Part shown: piece after piece, positions 33,782 through 42,045 of the stretch
How positions within the stretch are numbered: the stretch's first letter is position 1
Layout of the letters: the number at the start of each line of letters is the position of its first letter
Source of the DNA: Sedimentisphaera sp050251615
GTDB lineage: Bacteria > Planctomycetota > Phycisphaerae > Sedimentisphaerales > Sedimentisphaeraceae
Direction: 5' to 3'
DNA: 64,000 nucleotides
Assembly (NCBI GenBank): GCA_050251615.1
Contig: JBFWMM010000008.1
Span: forward strand, 11,525 to 75,524
Program-made: the position numbers and the translations under genes
The notes under the pieces: model-generated
Seen by the model: only the letters and a program-made list of their open reading frames with translations
What the model was told of the DNA's origin: nothing
Databases searched by the model: none

Positions 33782-34909
33782 TTACGACTTCGATATAGAG
33801 AAGCCGCTATCCCAATCTTTCCAGACCGCTTCATACCCCATTGTTTTGAGAAGTATCTCCATCTCAGCCGGAGTTCTTGAATCATCTATACAAAACTGTT
33901 CAACAGCCTCAGGTTGAGCATTTCCATAACCGCCGGGGTTTGTCTTTGACCCTGCGCTTAATTTGGTAACGCAAATGTCAATCAGATGATTGCGGAACTC
34001 ACGGCTTTCACGCGTTGAAAGAACGATACCGACATCGGGGAAACAAAGCCTCAGAGCAAACATCATTTTGACAAGCGCTTCATCAGGTACAAATTCCACG
34101 AAATCAGGTAGTACCTGTTCTGCGGGACGTATTCTCGGGAATGACACCGAAACTTGACTCTTCCAGTAGCGTTTCATTAAAAAGGCACAATGCTCTGCGA
34201 GGGCTAAAGTCTCTCTGCGCCAATCGCCGAGGCCGAGAAGGGTGCCTATGCCAATTCTGCGAAATCCGGCTTCGGCCGCCCTTTGCGGAGTATCCAGACG
34301 CCAGTAATAGTCCTTTTTGGGGCCTTTTGTGTGGAGTTCCGAATACAGCACAGGGTCGTAAGTTTCCTGGTAGATGGTAATGCCGTCAATTCCGGCATCG
34401 AAGAGTTTTTTGTACTGGTCAGTCGAACAGGGGTAAATCTCAATGTCTATTGCGGCGAAAGACTTGCGCAGTTTTGAGGCGAGCTGCGCAAAAAACTCAA
34501 CTGAAGCGTGTCTCGGGTCTTCCCCTGAAAGGAGCAGAATATGCCTGAATCCCTCTGAGGCTATTATCTCACCCTGTTCGACTGCCTGCTCAACGGTGAT
34601 TCTTGTGCGCTCGAATTTGTGTTCGGTGCTGAAACCGCAGTACTTGCAATTGTTCCGGCAGTAGTTGGAGACATACAGCGGTACATAAAGCTGCTTTGCT
34701 CTACCGAATCGCTGAAGAGTTAGCAGGCGTGCGGCAGTGGCAATTGACTCAAGGCTGCGTGAGGCGGCATCACTCAAAAGAGCCTTGAGACGCCTCGGGC
34801 TGTAACCCTGCGCTCGCAGCATATCGGCAAGCACTGAATCAGAGCAGTCGAACTCCCCCACCATATCACGGGTGAAATAATTGTCATCAAGGCGAAATAA
34901 ATCATTCAT
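33782..34909 (-). CDS. thiH: 2-iminoacetate synthase ThiH, 375 aa
   Basis: Radical SAM enzyme with cluster motif CRNNCKYC (YVSNYCRNNCKYCGF) and the ThiH/HydG-type C-terminal region. ThiH cleaves tyrosine to give dehydroglycine for the thiazole ring of thiamin, the oxygen-independent route. The start ATG 34909 overlaps the thiG stop by eight bases; longer in-frame starts lie inside thiG. Since HydG is a close relative, hydF elsewhere in the window raises that possibility, but the thiamin operon settles the assignment. Confidence 0.93.
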   Translation of the reverse strand: MNDLFRLDDNYFTRDMVGEFDCSDSVLADMLRAQGYSPRRLKALLSDAASRSLESIATAARLLTLQRFGRAKQLYVPLYVSNYCRNNCKYCGFSTEHKFERTRITVEQAVEQGEIIASEGFRHILLLSGEDPRHASVEFFAQLASKLRKSFAAIDIEIYPCSTDQYKKLFDAGIDGITIYQETYDPVLYSELHTKGPKKDYYWRLDTPQRAAEAGFRRIGIGTLLGLGDWRRETLALAEHCAFLMKRYWKSQVSVSFPRIRPAEQVLPDFVEFVPDEALVKMMFALRLCFPDVGIVLSTRESREFRNHLIDICVTKLSAGSKTNPGGYGNAQPEAVEQFCIDDSRTPAEMEILLKTMGYEAVWKDWDSGFSISKS

Positions 34910-35696
34910 CGGTTGCCTCCTCGTTCCCTCTAAGAAAGCCGGTGAGCGGGCTGGAGGCACTTGCTGTATTACTGACAGCTCCCGGGCCTGAAAGGCGCCC
35001 GATGCGCCCGCTTTCGACAGCCATGGCAAACGCGCGCGCCATACTCACCGGATTATCGCATACCGCGATAGCCGTGTTTACAAGTACCGCGTCCGCTCCC
35101 ATTTCCATCGCATCAGCGGCGTGAGAGGGCAGGCCAAGCCCCGCGTCAACGACTACTGGAACAGATGCCTGCGAAATAATAATCTCAATGGCGCTTCTCG
35201 TTGAAATACCTTTGTTCGTACCTATGGGGCTGGCAAGCGGCATAACGGTAGCGCAGCCGGCATCTTCGAGCTTTCTCGCAAGCACAGGGTCAGCGTTGAT
35301 GTACGGCAACACAATAAAACCATCCTTTACGAGCTCCTCTGCCGCTTTAAGCGTTTCAACGGGATCCGGAAGAAGATAGTACGGATCGGGCGTTACCTCA
35401 AGCTTTACCCACTCGATTCCGCTTGCTGCTCTGGCAAGCCTTGCCAGGCGAACCGCCTCCACTGCATCTCTTGCACCTGAAGTATTCGGCAGCAGCTGAC
35501 ATTTCTGCCGGTCTATGGCTTGAAGCATATTGTCGTCAGGATTTTCAATATCCACACGCCTCAGTGCCACAGTTACCATTTCAGAGCCGCTTGCCTCAAT
35601 TGCAGCGCTCATCATCTCATTGGAAGCGAACTTTCCCGTACCGATAAACAGCCTTGAAGAAAATTCTCTGCCCGCTATAACGAGTTTGTCGCTCAT
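34902..35696 (-). CDS. thiG: Thiazole synthase ThiG, 264 aa
   Basis: TIM-barrel protein with GTGKF, MVTVALRRV, the Schiff-base lysine block WVKLEVTPD, PVVVDAGLG and GADAVLVNTAIA. ThiG joins deoxyxylulose phosphate, dehydroglycine and ThiS-thiocarboxylate into the thiazole phosphate. I choose ATG 35696: GGAGG lies eight bases upstream and the core starts directly; this SD is formed by the last Gly codons of thiS. Confidence 0.94.
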   Translation of the reverse strand: MSDKLVIAGREFSSRLFIGTGKFASNEMMSAAIEASGSEMVTVALRRVDIENPDDNMLQAIDRQKCQLLPNTSGARDAVEAVRLARLARAASGIEWVKLEVTPDPYYLLPDPVETLKAAEELVKDGFIVLPYINADPVLARKLEDAGCATVMPLASPIGTNKGISTRSAIEIIISQASVPVVVDAGLGLPSHAADAMEMGADAVLVNTAIAVCDNPVSMARAFAMAVESGRIGRLSGPGAVSNTASASSPLTGFLRGNEEATDE

Positions 35697-35697
35697 T

Positions 35698-35904
35698 TCA
35701 TCCACCTCCGACAAATCTGATCAATTCAATTATTTGTGAGTCTGCAAGCAGAACTTTATCGAAGCTGGTGCGCTCAATAATACTGCCGTCAACCTCAGCC
35801 ACAACAGTAGCCGAGTCCAGCCCGTACAATTCTATAAGCTCGGAAAGTGTGCGGGGGTGAGCCCCTGCAAAAAGTCTTTCCTTGCCGTTTACAGTAAGTT
35901 TCAT
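35698..35904 (-). CDS. thiS: Sulfur carrier protein ThiS, 68 aa
   Basis: A small ubiquitin-like beta-grasp protein starting MKLTVNGKE and ending in GlyGlyGly. The terminal Gly is adenylated by ThiF and converted to the thiocarboxylate that donates sulfur to the thiazole ring. Its start overlaps the thiF stop by four bases. Confidence 0.93.
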   Translation of the reverse strand: MKLTVNGKERLFAGAHPRTLSELIELYGLDSATVVAEVDGSIIERTSFDKVLLADSQIIELIRFVGGG

Positions 35905-36527
35905 TTCAGTAGTAATTCCAATACTTTGTTTGCCTGATGATTGGCCGCTATCGCAACTCTCGCTGCATAAAGCCCGCTAACTTTATCAATTCCGCTCTCC
36001 ATGTCCCCGACAAGAAAGAAGCGTTCGTTTATTTGTCTGGTAATTATGTCGTTACTTCTGCCGTATCCGGCAAGACCGCTCGCCGCGATTATAGGCACCT
36101 CGAGCTTTGTTAAAACCGTTTCCACAATCTCCTGCTTGGCCGATGGCCTGTCAAAACACTCGCATATCACATCGCAACCGGCAAATATATCTCTGATATT
36201 ATCAGCTCCTGCTCGAATTTGATGTTTTTCTATTCGCACCACCGGCGAAATGCTTTTGAGGATACTTTCAAGGGCATCTGTTTTCGGCCTGCCGATGTCG
36301 CAAAGCCTGTACTGCTGGCGGTTGATGTTGCTCATCTCCACTACGTCAAAATCACAAATGACAAGCCGCCCCACTCCGCTTCTCGCCAGGGAAACGGCAA
36401 CATTGCTCCCGAGCCCGCCAAGCCCCGCTATGCCAGCGCAACTGCCGGAGAGTTTGTGGTATAACTCCGTACCGCAGTTGTTCTGCAACATTGTTTTGAA
36501 TTGTTCATATTCGTTTTCGTTATACAT
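35901..36527 (-). CDS. thiF: ThiS adenylyltransferase ThiF, short family-2 type, 208 aa
   Basis: E1-like Rossmann protein with GLGGLGSNVAVSLARSG for ATP, DFDVVEMSNINRQQY and a C-terminal region lacking the CxxC zinc pairs of E. coli ThiF. This shorter form is common in anaerobes beside thiS-thiG-thiH. It activates the ThiS C-terminus. The start ATG 36527 abuts the T-tract of the riboswitch terminator; an upstream frame of seven codons runs through the hairpin and is not used. Confidence 0.9.
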   Translation of the reverse strand: MYNENEYEQFKTMLQNNCGTELYHKLSGSCAGIAGLGGLGSNVAVSLARSGVGRLVICDFDVVEMSNINRQQYRLCDIGRPKTDALESILKSISPVVRIEKHQIRAGADNIRDIFAGCDVICECFDRPSAKQEIVETVLTKLEVPIIAASGLAGYGRSNDIITRQINERFFLVGDMESGIDKVSGLYAARVAIAANHQANKVLELLLK

Positions 36528-36558
36528 AAAAAAAGCACGCCTCCGCAAAGGCGTGCTT
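36528..36558 (-). terminator. Riboswitch expression platform: terminator hairpin containing the thiF Shine-Dalgarno
   Basis: An eight-bp G+C-rich stem (arms 36549-36556 and 36535-36542) with a six-base loop is followed by seven T directly before the thiF ATG. The GGAGG at 36540-36544 (minus strand) lies across the descending arm and loop, so the same hairpin can stop transcription and hide the ribosome binding site. Confidence 0.85.
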
Positions 36559-36576
36559 ATAAAACTTTCGTCTTAT

Positions 36577-36662
36577 CCGCCTTCCTTCGCTGGTGTTAAC
36601 CAATCAGGTTCAAAGGGTCGCTGCATCAGCAGCCTCTCAGCTTCTCAAGTGAAGCTCCCCCG
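36577..36662 (-). promoter_or_regulatory. TPP riboswitch (THI element)
   Basis: On the minus strand the conserved blocks appear in order: CTGAGA (36635-36640), ACCC (36615-36618), AACCTGAT (36603-36610) and GGTTAACACCAGCGAAGGAA-like block (36583-36602), closed by GGGGGAG at the 5' side. It senses thiamin pyrophosphate and lies directly before the terminator hairpin and thiFSGH. High TPP should lower expression. Confidence 0.95.
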
Positions 36663-36717
36663 GCTTTCAGTTATTCTACTTAAATCGGCGTCATAAAGCA
36701 ACAAACTTTTACCGCCT

Positions 36718-38217
36718 TCACTCATTTCCTTTTGTTTTATAGTCCCAGCGGTCTGTCCTGAACGGGTGCATCGGAAGGTCGCTTCGGTTTGCCAGATTCG
36801 GTAGGCTCGTTTCTTCTGTAAGGTTCCAGCCGTATCTTGCGGCCACAGGATTACGTACTTCCGGCGAAGAAAGAACTATCGTATTGCGCTCAATCATTGC
36901 TGTTGCAGGATAGAAAATCCTGTCAATGCCGGCGATTTCAAAACCTTTAGCCTGATTGGAACCTTGCGTAAGGAAGCCGCGGAGAACATTATCAAAGAAA
37001 AGGCGCAGGGTATTCTTTTCAGAGCGAACCATTTTGAAAACCGGCCCGTCTCCGACAATCTGCGTCTGGCCAAAAAGTTTGCTGTATGAACGGATAAGCA
37101 ACCTGTTACTCAGAGCAAGTTTGTTTTCCGGCGGAATATCATATGCCGGAACTGAATAAACATTGAATGAGCCGCTGAGCGCCTCGTCCTGAGCCTCCCA
37201 CATCTCGGGAAGTTTTTTTCTTGCATCTTCAGGCAATCCCTGATAGCCAATCTGAACAATTATAAACGGCATTTCCTCGAAGCCCCACTGCTTGCGCCAA
37301 TCCTCAATAAGCAGCGAAAGCAACGACTTGTACTGGTATGCTCTGTCGATGTTGTGCAAGCCCATATAGAGATAAGCACATCTGACTTTATAAGGTATCA
37401 GAGGTTTGATCATGGCGTTGAATGTTGATGTGGGCAGGAGAGTATAGTCGAGGTAACTCGGCTCAACCGGCCTCTCTGTTTCCGGGCTATCGAACCATGC
37501 CTTAGCCAGCTTGTTGTATTCATTGATTTCTGTGCGGTAGGCGTCGAGCTGAGGTAATCTTTTAACAATAGGTAGCATTTCCTGCGACCTTGTGAGCGCG
37601 CCTCTGCTTATCCAGGATTCGAGCGTGCTGTTTGCACAGGTAGCGGAGATGATTCCGACAGGCTTACCGGTCTGGTCTTCGAGATTGCGGGCAAAGTAAT
37701 AGGCCACAGCACTGAAGCTGCCGATATTCATGCCGGCTGCCTGTTTCCATCGCGCTGAAACATCTGATTCTTCGCGCTCTGAGATGCGCTCGGGCAAGGT
37801 GAAAAACCGCACATTCGGATTGTTCTCGCCAACTGCCTGCGTTGTGTTGGAAGTGGCCATTGAGACAGGGTACTGCAAGTATTCATCACCGCAAAACAGC
37901 ATAACCTCGCCACTAAGTACGTTACGTATTATCACAAACTCCTGCATGGAACGCACCGAAAGGTCATACGCCTCTTCAGAAGGCGGTGGAGTCTTGATTT
38001 TGGCCGTCCATACACCTTTGGCATCGGCTCTTGTCATTGAAGCCCTCGGCATCCAGGAACCCTGTACTTCAATCTTATCGTAAGGCTGAGCAGTGCCCCA
38101 GACCGGCACGATACTGTCGCACTGAAGTACCATTCCTTCCGAAAAAATGCTCGGCATAGTAATCTCTGCCGAACTGATAGCGCAGATGGAGATAACTATC
38201 AATAAACTGTTACGCAT
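36718..38217 (-). CDS. Sialate O-acetylesterase-like secreted protein lacking the catalytic residues, 499 aa
   Basis: A signal peptide (1-17) precedes a protein with the layout of sialate O-acetylesterases (SGNH/SASA): an N-terminal GMVLQ...VPVWGTA strand region, GEVMLFCG (103-110), KPVGIISATCANSTLESWIS (about 185-204), an APYK-like IPYKV (275) and a DIPPENK block (360-366). Active members have GQSNM with the nucleophilic Ser; here it is GDEYL (Glu112 at the Ser position). The catalytic Asp-x-x-His motif (NDIHPxNK) is DIPPENK, with Pro362 in place of His, and the WYQGEsN loop reads LYMGLHN. The protein is therefore probably a non-enzymatic, perhaps carbohydrate-binding, relative. It is full length with no frameshift. 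Confidence 0.8.
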   Translation of the reverse strand: MRNSLLIVISICAISSAEITMPSIFSEGMVLQCDSIVPVWGTAQPYDKIEVQGSWMPRASMTRADAKGVWTAKIKTPPPSEEAYDLSVRSMQEFVIIRNVLSGEVMLFCGDEYLQYPVSMATSNTTQAVGENNPNVRFFTLPERISEREESDVSARWKQAAGMNIGSFSAVAYYFARNLEDQTGKPVGIISATCANSTLESWISRGALTRSQEMLPIVKRLPQLDAYRTEINEYNKLAKAWFDSPETERPVEPSYLDYTLLPTSTFNAMIKPLIPYKVRCAYLYMGLHNIDRAYQYKSLLSLLIEDWRKQWGFEEMPFIIVQIGYQGLPEDARKKLPEMWEAQDEALSGSFNVYSVPAYDIPPENKLALSNRLLIRSYSKLFGQTQIVGDGPVFKMVRSEKNTLRLFFDNVLRGFLTQGSNQAKGFEIAGIDRIFYPATAMIERNTIVLSSPEVRNPVAARYGWNLTEETSLPNLANRSDLPMHPFRTDRWDYKTKGNE

Positions 38218-38349
38218 ATTTGTTCCTTCAAAGGCAAAAAATCAACAATTTCCACTACTTGATAATAACGATAAGGCGCACAATAGCAAGCTGTGGAGCC
38301 CGTATGCGCCAAAATCGTCTTGAACATAAAATATATTTTGCTTAAACAG

Positions 38350-38377
38350 TTGTCATAGCATTTTGCGCGGTTATAAT
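38350..38377 (+). promoter_or_regulatory. Promoter of the lipoprotein pair
   Basis: TTGTCA (38350-38355) and TATAAT (38372-38377) with a 16-bp spacer, about 55 bases upstream of the lipoprotein ATG. Confidence 0.55.
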
Positions 38378-38431
38378 AAAAGACCGTTAGTGTTTTTTAT
38401 ACCTTACTTCTTAGAGATGAGCGGAGAAAAA

Positions 38432-39349
38432 ATGAAGCATTCGGTCTTTACTGCTTTTGTTTTGGGTGCGATGATGGTAATCGCTGGTTGCCAGGAATCA
38501 CAGTTTAATCTTGTCTATCAACAGGGGCAGACTTCAACATACAAAGTTACACAGGATACAATAAAGGAAGTGAGCTTTGAACAACCCACCGCCGGCAAAA
38601 GCAAACTTGATAAGAATGTAGGGCATGTGGAGATGGTATTTGCTCAGACCCCGCTCAACATTGAAGAAAACGGAGATGTCGTACTCGGGATAGTTGTCAA
38701 GGAGCTTGTTTTCCTGTCTAAAAGCGCCAAAGGAGTCAACATAGACTTTGACAGCAAGCGCGACAAGAATGCCCAGCTCTCAGGCGTAATCGGCGGCGAA
38801 TATTCAATCAAAGTAACTCCCGCGGGGATAGTCAGCGTGGTTGACTCCTCAGACATTCGCTCAAAATGCAGGACACCCGAGGCCAAAGCGCTGTTCAATG
38901 ATGAAAACATTGTCGTTCGCCACACAATCGAAGGTGTTCCCTCAAGCCAGACGGAAGTTGCCAAAGGCAAAAGCTGGGTTAAGTATGGCACGACACCAAA
39001 AGGCGCTCTACAGGCCAAGTCTTTTGAGAAGGTTTATACCGTTGATGGTATAGATGATGGTGTAGCGTCAATAACTATGACTGCCGATGAAACTTCCAAA
39101 GAGATTGAGGGCTTCGATGCCGGTAGCGGTTCGCTCGGTTTTATGGCCAATATCTTCGATAGTTCCTTTACGTATTCCGGCTCAATGAAGTACGATATGG
39201 TTAACGGTGTTATTGACAGCTTCAATGAGACTCTCGTTACCGAGCATATCGCCGCAGAACAGCCTAAAAACGTTTCTGAAGGCGAAGACAAAGGCCCCGA
39301 TGTACTTACGATGAGATTTACCAGTACCCACTCGCTCGAAAAGCTCTGA
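38432..39349 (+). CDS. Lipoprotein, DUF6263-like, 305 aa
   Basis: A signal peptide ends in lipobox VIAGC. The mature protein is beta-rich with an opening LVYQQGQTSTYKVTQDT strand set and later GVPSSQTEVAKGKSWVKYG, a pattern resembling DUF6263-type planctomycetal lipoproteins. Function unknown. Start at ATG 38432 (GGAGAAAAAATG), although in-frame codons occur upstream. A strong terminator lies between it and its paralogue downstream. Confidence 0.75.
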   Translation: MKHSVFTAFVLGAMMVIAGCQESQFNLVYQQGQTSTYKVTQDTIKEVSFEQPTAGKSKLDKNVGHVEMVFAQTPLNIEENGDVVLGIVVKELVFLSKSAKGVNIDFDSKRDKNAQLSGVIGGEYSIKVTPAGIVSVVDSSDIRSKCRTPEAKALFNDENIVVRHTIEGVPSSQTEVAKGKSWVKYGTTPKGALQAKSFEKVYTVDGIDDGVASITMTADETSKEIEGFDAGSGSLGFMANIFDSSFTYSGSMKYDMVNGVIDSFNETLVTEHIAAEQPKNVSEGEDKGPDVLTMRFTSTHSLEKL

Positions 39350-39361
39350 ACACAAAAACAT

Positions 39362-39400
39362 AAACGTCCGCCGGAGCATTCGGCTTTGGCGGACGTTTTT
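39362..39400 (+). terminator. Intrinsic terminator between the two lipoprotein genes
   Basis: AACGTCCGCC (39363-39372) pairs with GGCGGACGTT (39388-39397), followed by a T run. Confidence 0.75.
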
Positions 39401-39434
39401 AAATATCTCACTGAATCAGAAACAGGTCTTACTC

Positions 39435-40427
39435 TTGAAGCAACTCGCATACACGCTCATTCTTGCGGCCGTTTTTTTTACAACCGGCTGTGCAAATAAA
39501 ATCTATCTGTCTCTCGGGCTCGAACAGGACAGTAGTCTGAAGTATAAATTGATTTCGGACAGGCAGGTTACGCTCAATATAACAGGCGGCGAAAAGCCCG
39601 AAAAACCGCAGTCCTGCACAGAAAAACTCGAAATGGTCGTCAGGCTTACGCCCGTTGACATTGACGAGTTCGGCCTTGTTACAATGCAGGCCGAATGCGA
39701 GACAATGAACGTCTCACGCAAGTCTTTTACCGGCCGTGTGGAAACAAAAGACCCACTGAATGTGCTTGCGGGCAAAAGCTGGCAGTACAAAATCAACCCT
39801 GCCGGCGAGATTGAGGATTTCCGCGGACTTGAGCAAGCCGCTAAGATAGCCGGCACTGCCGCCATCAAAGAAAGCGGCGTTAGACGCATTAAAGACCCCG
39901 ATATGATTCTCGACTTTATCGCGCTTCAGTGGTCTCTCTGGGACGCTGTTTCGAGCGCCAACAAGACCGGCATCGGCGTAACGCCAGGTCAGAGTTGGGA
40001 TTCTCTTCAGATGGTTCCGTTCAGCGTTGCTATACCGGCGGAAAGAATTGTGCATTACAGCATCGACAGCAATAAACAGCCTGCGGACGGCTCGTATGTT
40101 GTTATTGACAGCGAGTACGATTTGAGCACTTACATTCTCGACCCTAAGGACGGCAAGCTCAAATTTGTCCCTGCGTTTGAAAACAGGCCCAAACCCTACG
40201 ATGGCAGCTTCCAAACCAGGGGGATGTTCGGCTTCCTGCGCAACTACAAGCCGCTTGAACTTTCCGGCACCGGTACGACAAAATACGACAGCCGTAACGG
40301 TGTGCTGTTGAGTGAAACACAGCAATACCAGATGAAAATGGAAGCCGGTTTTATGATGGCGCTCGGTGATTCTGTGCCGATGCTTGATGTGAGGCAGACA
40401 ATCAGTGCGGAGCTGATAAATGAATGA
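39435..40427 (+). CDS. Second DUF6263-like lipoprotein, 330 aa
   Basis: Starts with TTG at 39435; the signal peptide ends in lipobox TTGC (Cys19). It shares the plan of the preceding lipoprotein: an SSLKYKLISDRQV strand near the mature N-terminus, TPVDIDEFGLVTM (compare TPLNIEENGDVVL), a GKSWQYKINPAG block and a final region with YDSRNGVL (compare YDMVNGVI). The two look like diverged tandem paralogues. Function unknown. Its stop overlaps the HIT gene start by eight bases. Confidence 0.72.
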   Translation: MKQLAYTLILAAVFFTTGCANKIYLSLGLEQDSSLKYKLISDRQVTLNITGGEKPEKPQSCTEKLEMVVRLTPVDIDEFGLVTMQAECETMNVSRKSFTGRVETKDPLNVLAGKSWQYKINPAGEIEDFRGLEQAAKIAGTAAIKESGVRRIKDPDMILDFIALQWSLWDAVSSANKTGIGVTPGQSWDSLQMVPFSVAIPAERIVHYSIDSNKQPADGSYVVIDSEYDLSTYILDPKDGKLKFVPAFENRPKPYDGSFQTRGMFGFLRNYKPLELSGTGTTKYDSRNGVLLSETQQYQMKMEAGFMMALGDSVPMLDVRQTISAELINE

Positions 40428-40929
40428 GCCGCAGAGAAAGAATCTCTGGGCGCCCTGGCGCATGGAGTATATACAGGGGCTCAGCGAGGGTGAGGAAGGA
40501 TGTTTTCTTTGCAACTATGCGGCAAATGCGCAGGATGATGCTGAGAATCTCGTACTGCTGAGATCAGAGCTTTCGCTTGCCGTATTCAACAAATTTCCGT
40601 ACAACAACGGCCATATTATGGTTTGTCCGAAAGAACATATCGGAGACATTTCCGATCTTTCCGATGAGCATCTGCTCGATCTTATGCGCCTTACAAAACA
40701 GTGTCAGAACCTGCTGAAAGCGGAGCTGAACCCTGAAGGGTTTAATATCGGCATCAATATCGGAAGGTGTGCCGGAGCCGGCTTGCCCGGGCATGTACAT
40801 ATCCATATCGTACCGCGCTGGAACGGCGATACAAATTATATGGCGGTGTGCGGCCAGACAGATGTTATAAGCCAGTCGATGTGCCAGCTATACGACAAAT
40901 TGAAGCGGCGCATTGAAGCAAAGGAATAA
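40420..40929 (+). CDS. HIT-family nucleotide hydrolase/phosphorylase, 169 aa
   Basis: The HIT motif HVHIHIVPRW carries the catalytic histidine, and CFLC near residue 30 may bind zinc, as in bacterial Ap4A-phosphorylase-like and FHIT-like proteins. WAPWRMEYI at the start is a hallmark of that subgroup. Likely substrates are dinucleoside polyphosphates or adenylated nucleotides. It is coupled to the upstream lipoprotein by an eight-base overlap and is followed by a dGTPase after 27 bases. Confidence 0.88.
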   Translation: MNEPQRKNLWAPWRMEYIQGLSEGEEGCFLCNYAANAQDDAENLVLLRSELSLAVFNKFPYNNGHIMVCPKEHIGDISDLSDEHLLDLMRLTKQCQNLLKAELNPEGFNIGINIGRCAGAGLPGHVHIHIVPRWNGDTNYMAVCGQTDVISQSMCQLYDKLKRRIEAKE

Positions 40930-40956
40930 ACCGCAGATCTCAGCGGAGAAAAGTTT

Positions 40957-42045
40957 ATGAAGCCTTACGCGGTAACAGAAGAAAACTCACGCGGACGTCT
41001 TTACGACAACCGCCCTCATAAATACCGAAATGCTTTCGAGCGCGACCGCGACAGAGTGATACATTGTAGCGCGTTCAGGAGGCTTGAAGGAAAAACGCAG
41101 GTGTTCACGCCCGGCCAGGACGACCATTACCGCACCCGCCTCACCCACACGATAGAAGTTTCGCAAATCGGGCGCACGATAGCCAAATGTCTCGACGTTA
41201 ATGAGGCACTGACTGAGGCCATATGCCTTGCTCACGATATTGGACACAGCCCCTTTGGACATTCCGGCGAAAGCTCACTTAACAAGATAATGGGTGGACA
41301 AGGCGGTTTTGAACACAATCGGCAGGCTCTGCGTGTTGTAGAACTGCTCGAACACCCCTACCCCGCATTCCCCGGGCTGAACCTCTGCTATGAAACGAGG
41401 CTGGGGTTGTCCAAGCACCAAAGCCCTTACGACCGTCCCGAGCGGAATAATTCAGGTGAACTGAACTGTTCCATCGAAGGGCAGATTGCCAACATTGCCG
41501 ACAGAATCGCGTACAACTGCCACGACCTTGAAGACGGCCTCAGGGCGCGTGCAAAAGTGATAGACATTCCGGAAGTGTGGGAGCTGAAAATAATCCGCAA
41601 AGCGCTGAGCAATCTCAGCGACCAGGACCTATCGGACAGTTTCATAAAAAATGTTCGTGTCTCCAAAGCGGTGCTTGATTCGCTTGTCAGCGATGCGATA
41701 GTAACGAGCCGGCACAACATAGAGCAGGCAGGCATCGAGCAGTTAAGTGATGTTTATTCAATCGAGAGTTTTCTTGTGGGTGTCAGCGAGGAGGCCGACA
41801 GCGACCTGCTCGAACTGGAACGCTTCCTGCACCGCAACCTCTACAACTCGCCGAACGTGCGCGCTACGACAGACGAAGTGAGCAACTGGCTTGTTGCCAT
41901 ATTCAACTACTTCCGCGAAAACACGGATAAGATACCGGCCTACTACCGCAAATTCGAGCAGACAGAAGGCCGCGACCGAATGATATGCGATTATATTTCC
42001 GGCATGACAGACAGCTTCTGTATGAAACTTCTGGAAAAAATATGA
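40957..42045 (+). CDS. dgt: dGTPase-like HD-domain triphosphohydrolase, 362 aa
   Basis: The HD metal site is visible as RTRLTHTIEV (first His), AHDIGHSPFGHSGE (His-Asp) and a later Asp in NIADRIAYNCHDLEDG. RVIHCSAFRRLEGKTQVF is the family N-terminal signature. These enzymes cut dNTPs, classically dGTP, to deoxynucleoside and triphosphate. Length suits the bacterial type-2 group. Its stop overlaps the start of the M60 protease gene by four bases. Confidence 0.92.
   Translation: MKPYAVTEENSRGRLYDNRPHKYRNAFERDRDRVIHCSAFRRLEGKTQVFTPGQDDHYRTRLTHTIEVSQIGRTIAKCLDVNEALTEAICLAHDIGHSPFGHSGESSLNKIMGGQGGFEHNRQALRVVELLEHPYPAFPGLNLCYETRLGLSKHQSPYDRPERNNSGELNCSIEGQIANIADRIAYNCHDLEDGLRARAKVIDIPEVWELKIIRKALSNLSDQDLSDSFIKNVRVSKAVLDSLVSDAIVTSRHNIEQAGIEQLSDVYSIESFLVGVSEEADSDLLELERFLHRNLYNSPNVRATTDEVSNWLVAIFNYFRENTDKIPAYYRKFEQTEGRDRMICDYISGMTDSFCMKLLEKI

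Noticed and set aside
39714..40514. 266-residue minus-strand open frame
   Set aside because: Antisense to the second lipoprotein and HIT genes, both supported by lipobox and HIT motif.
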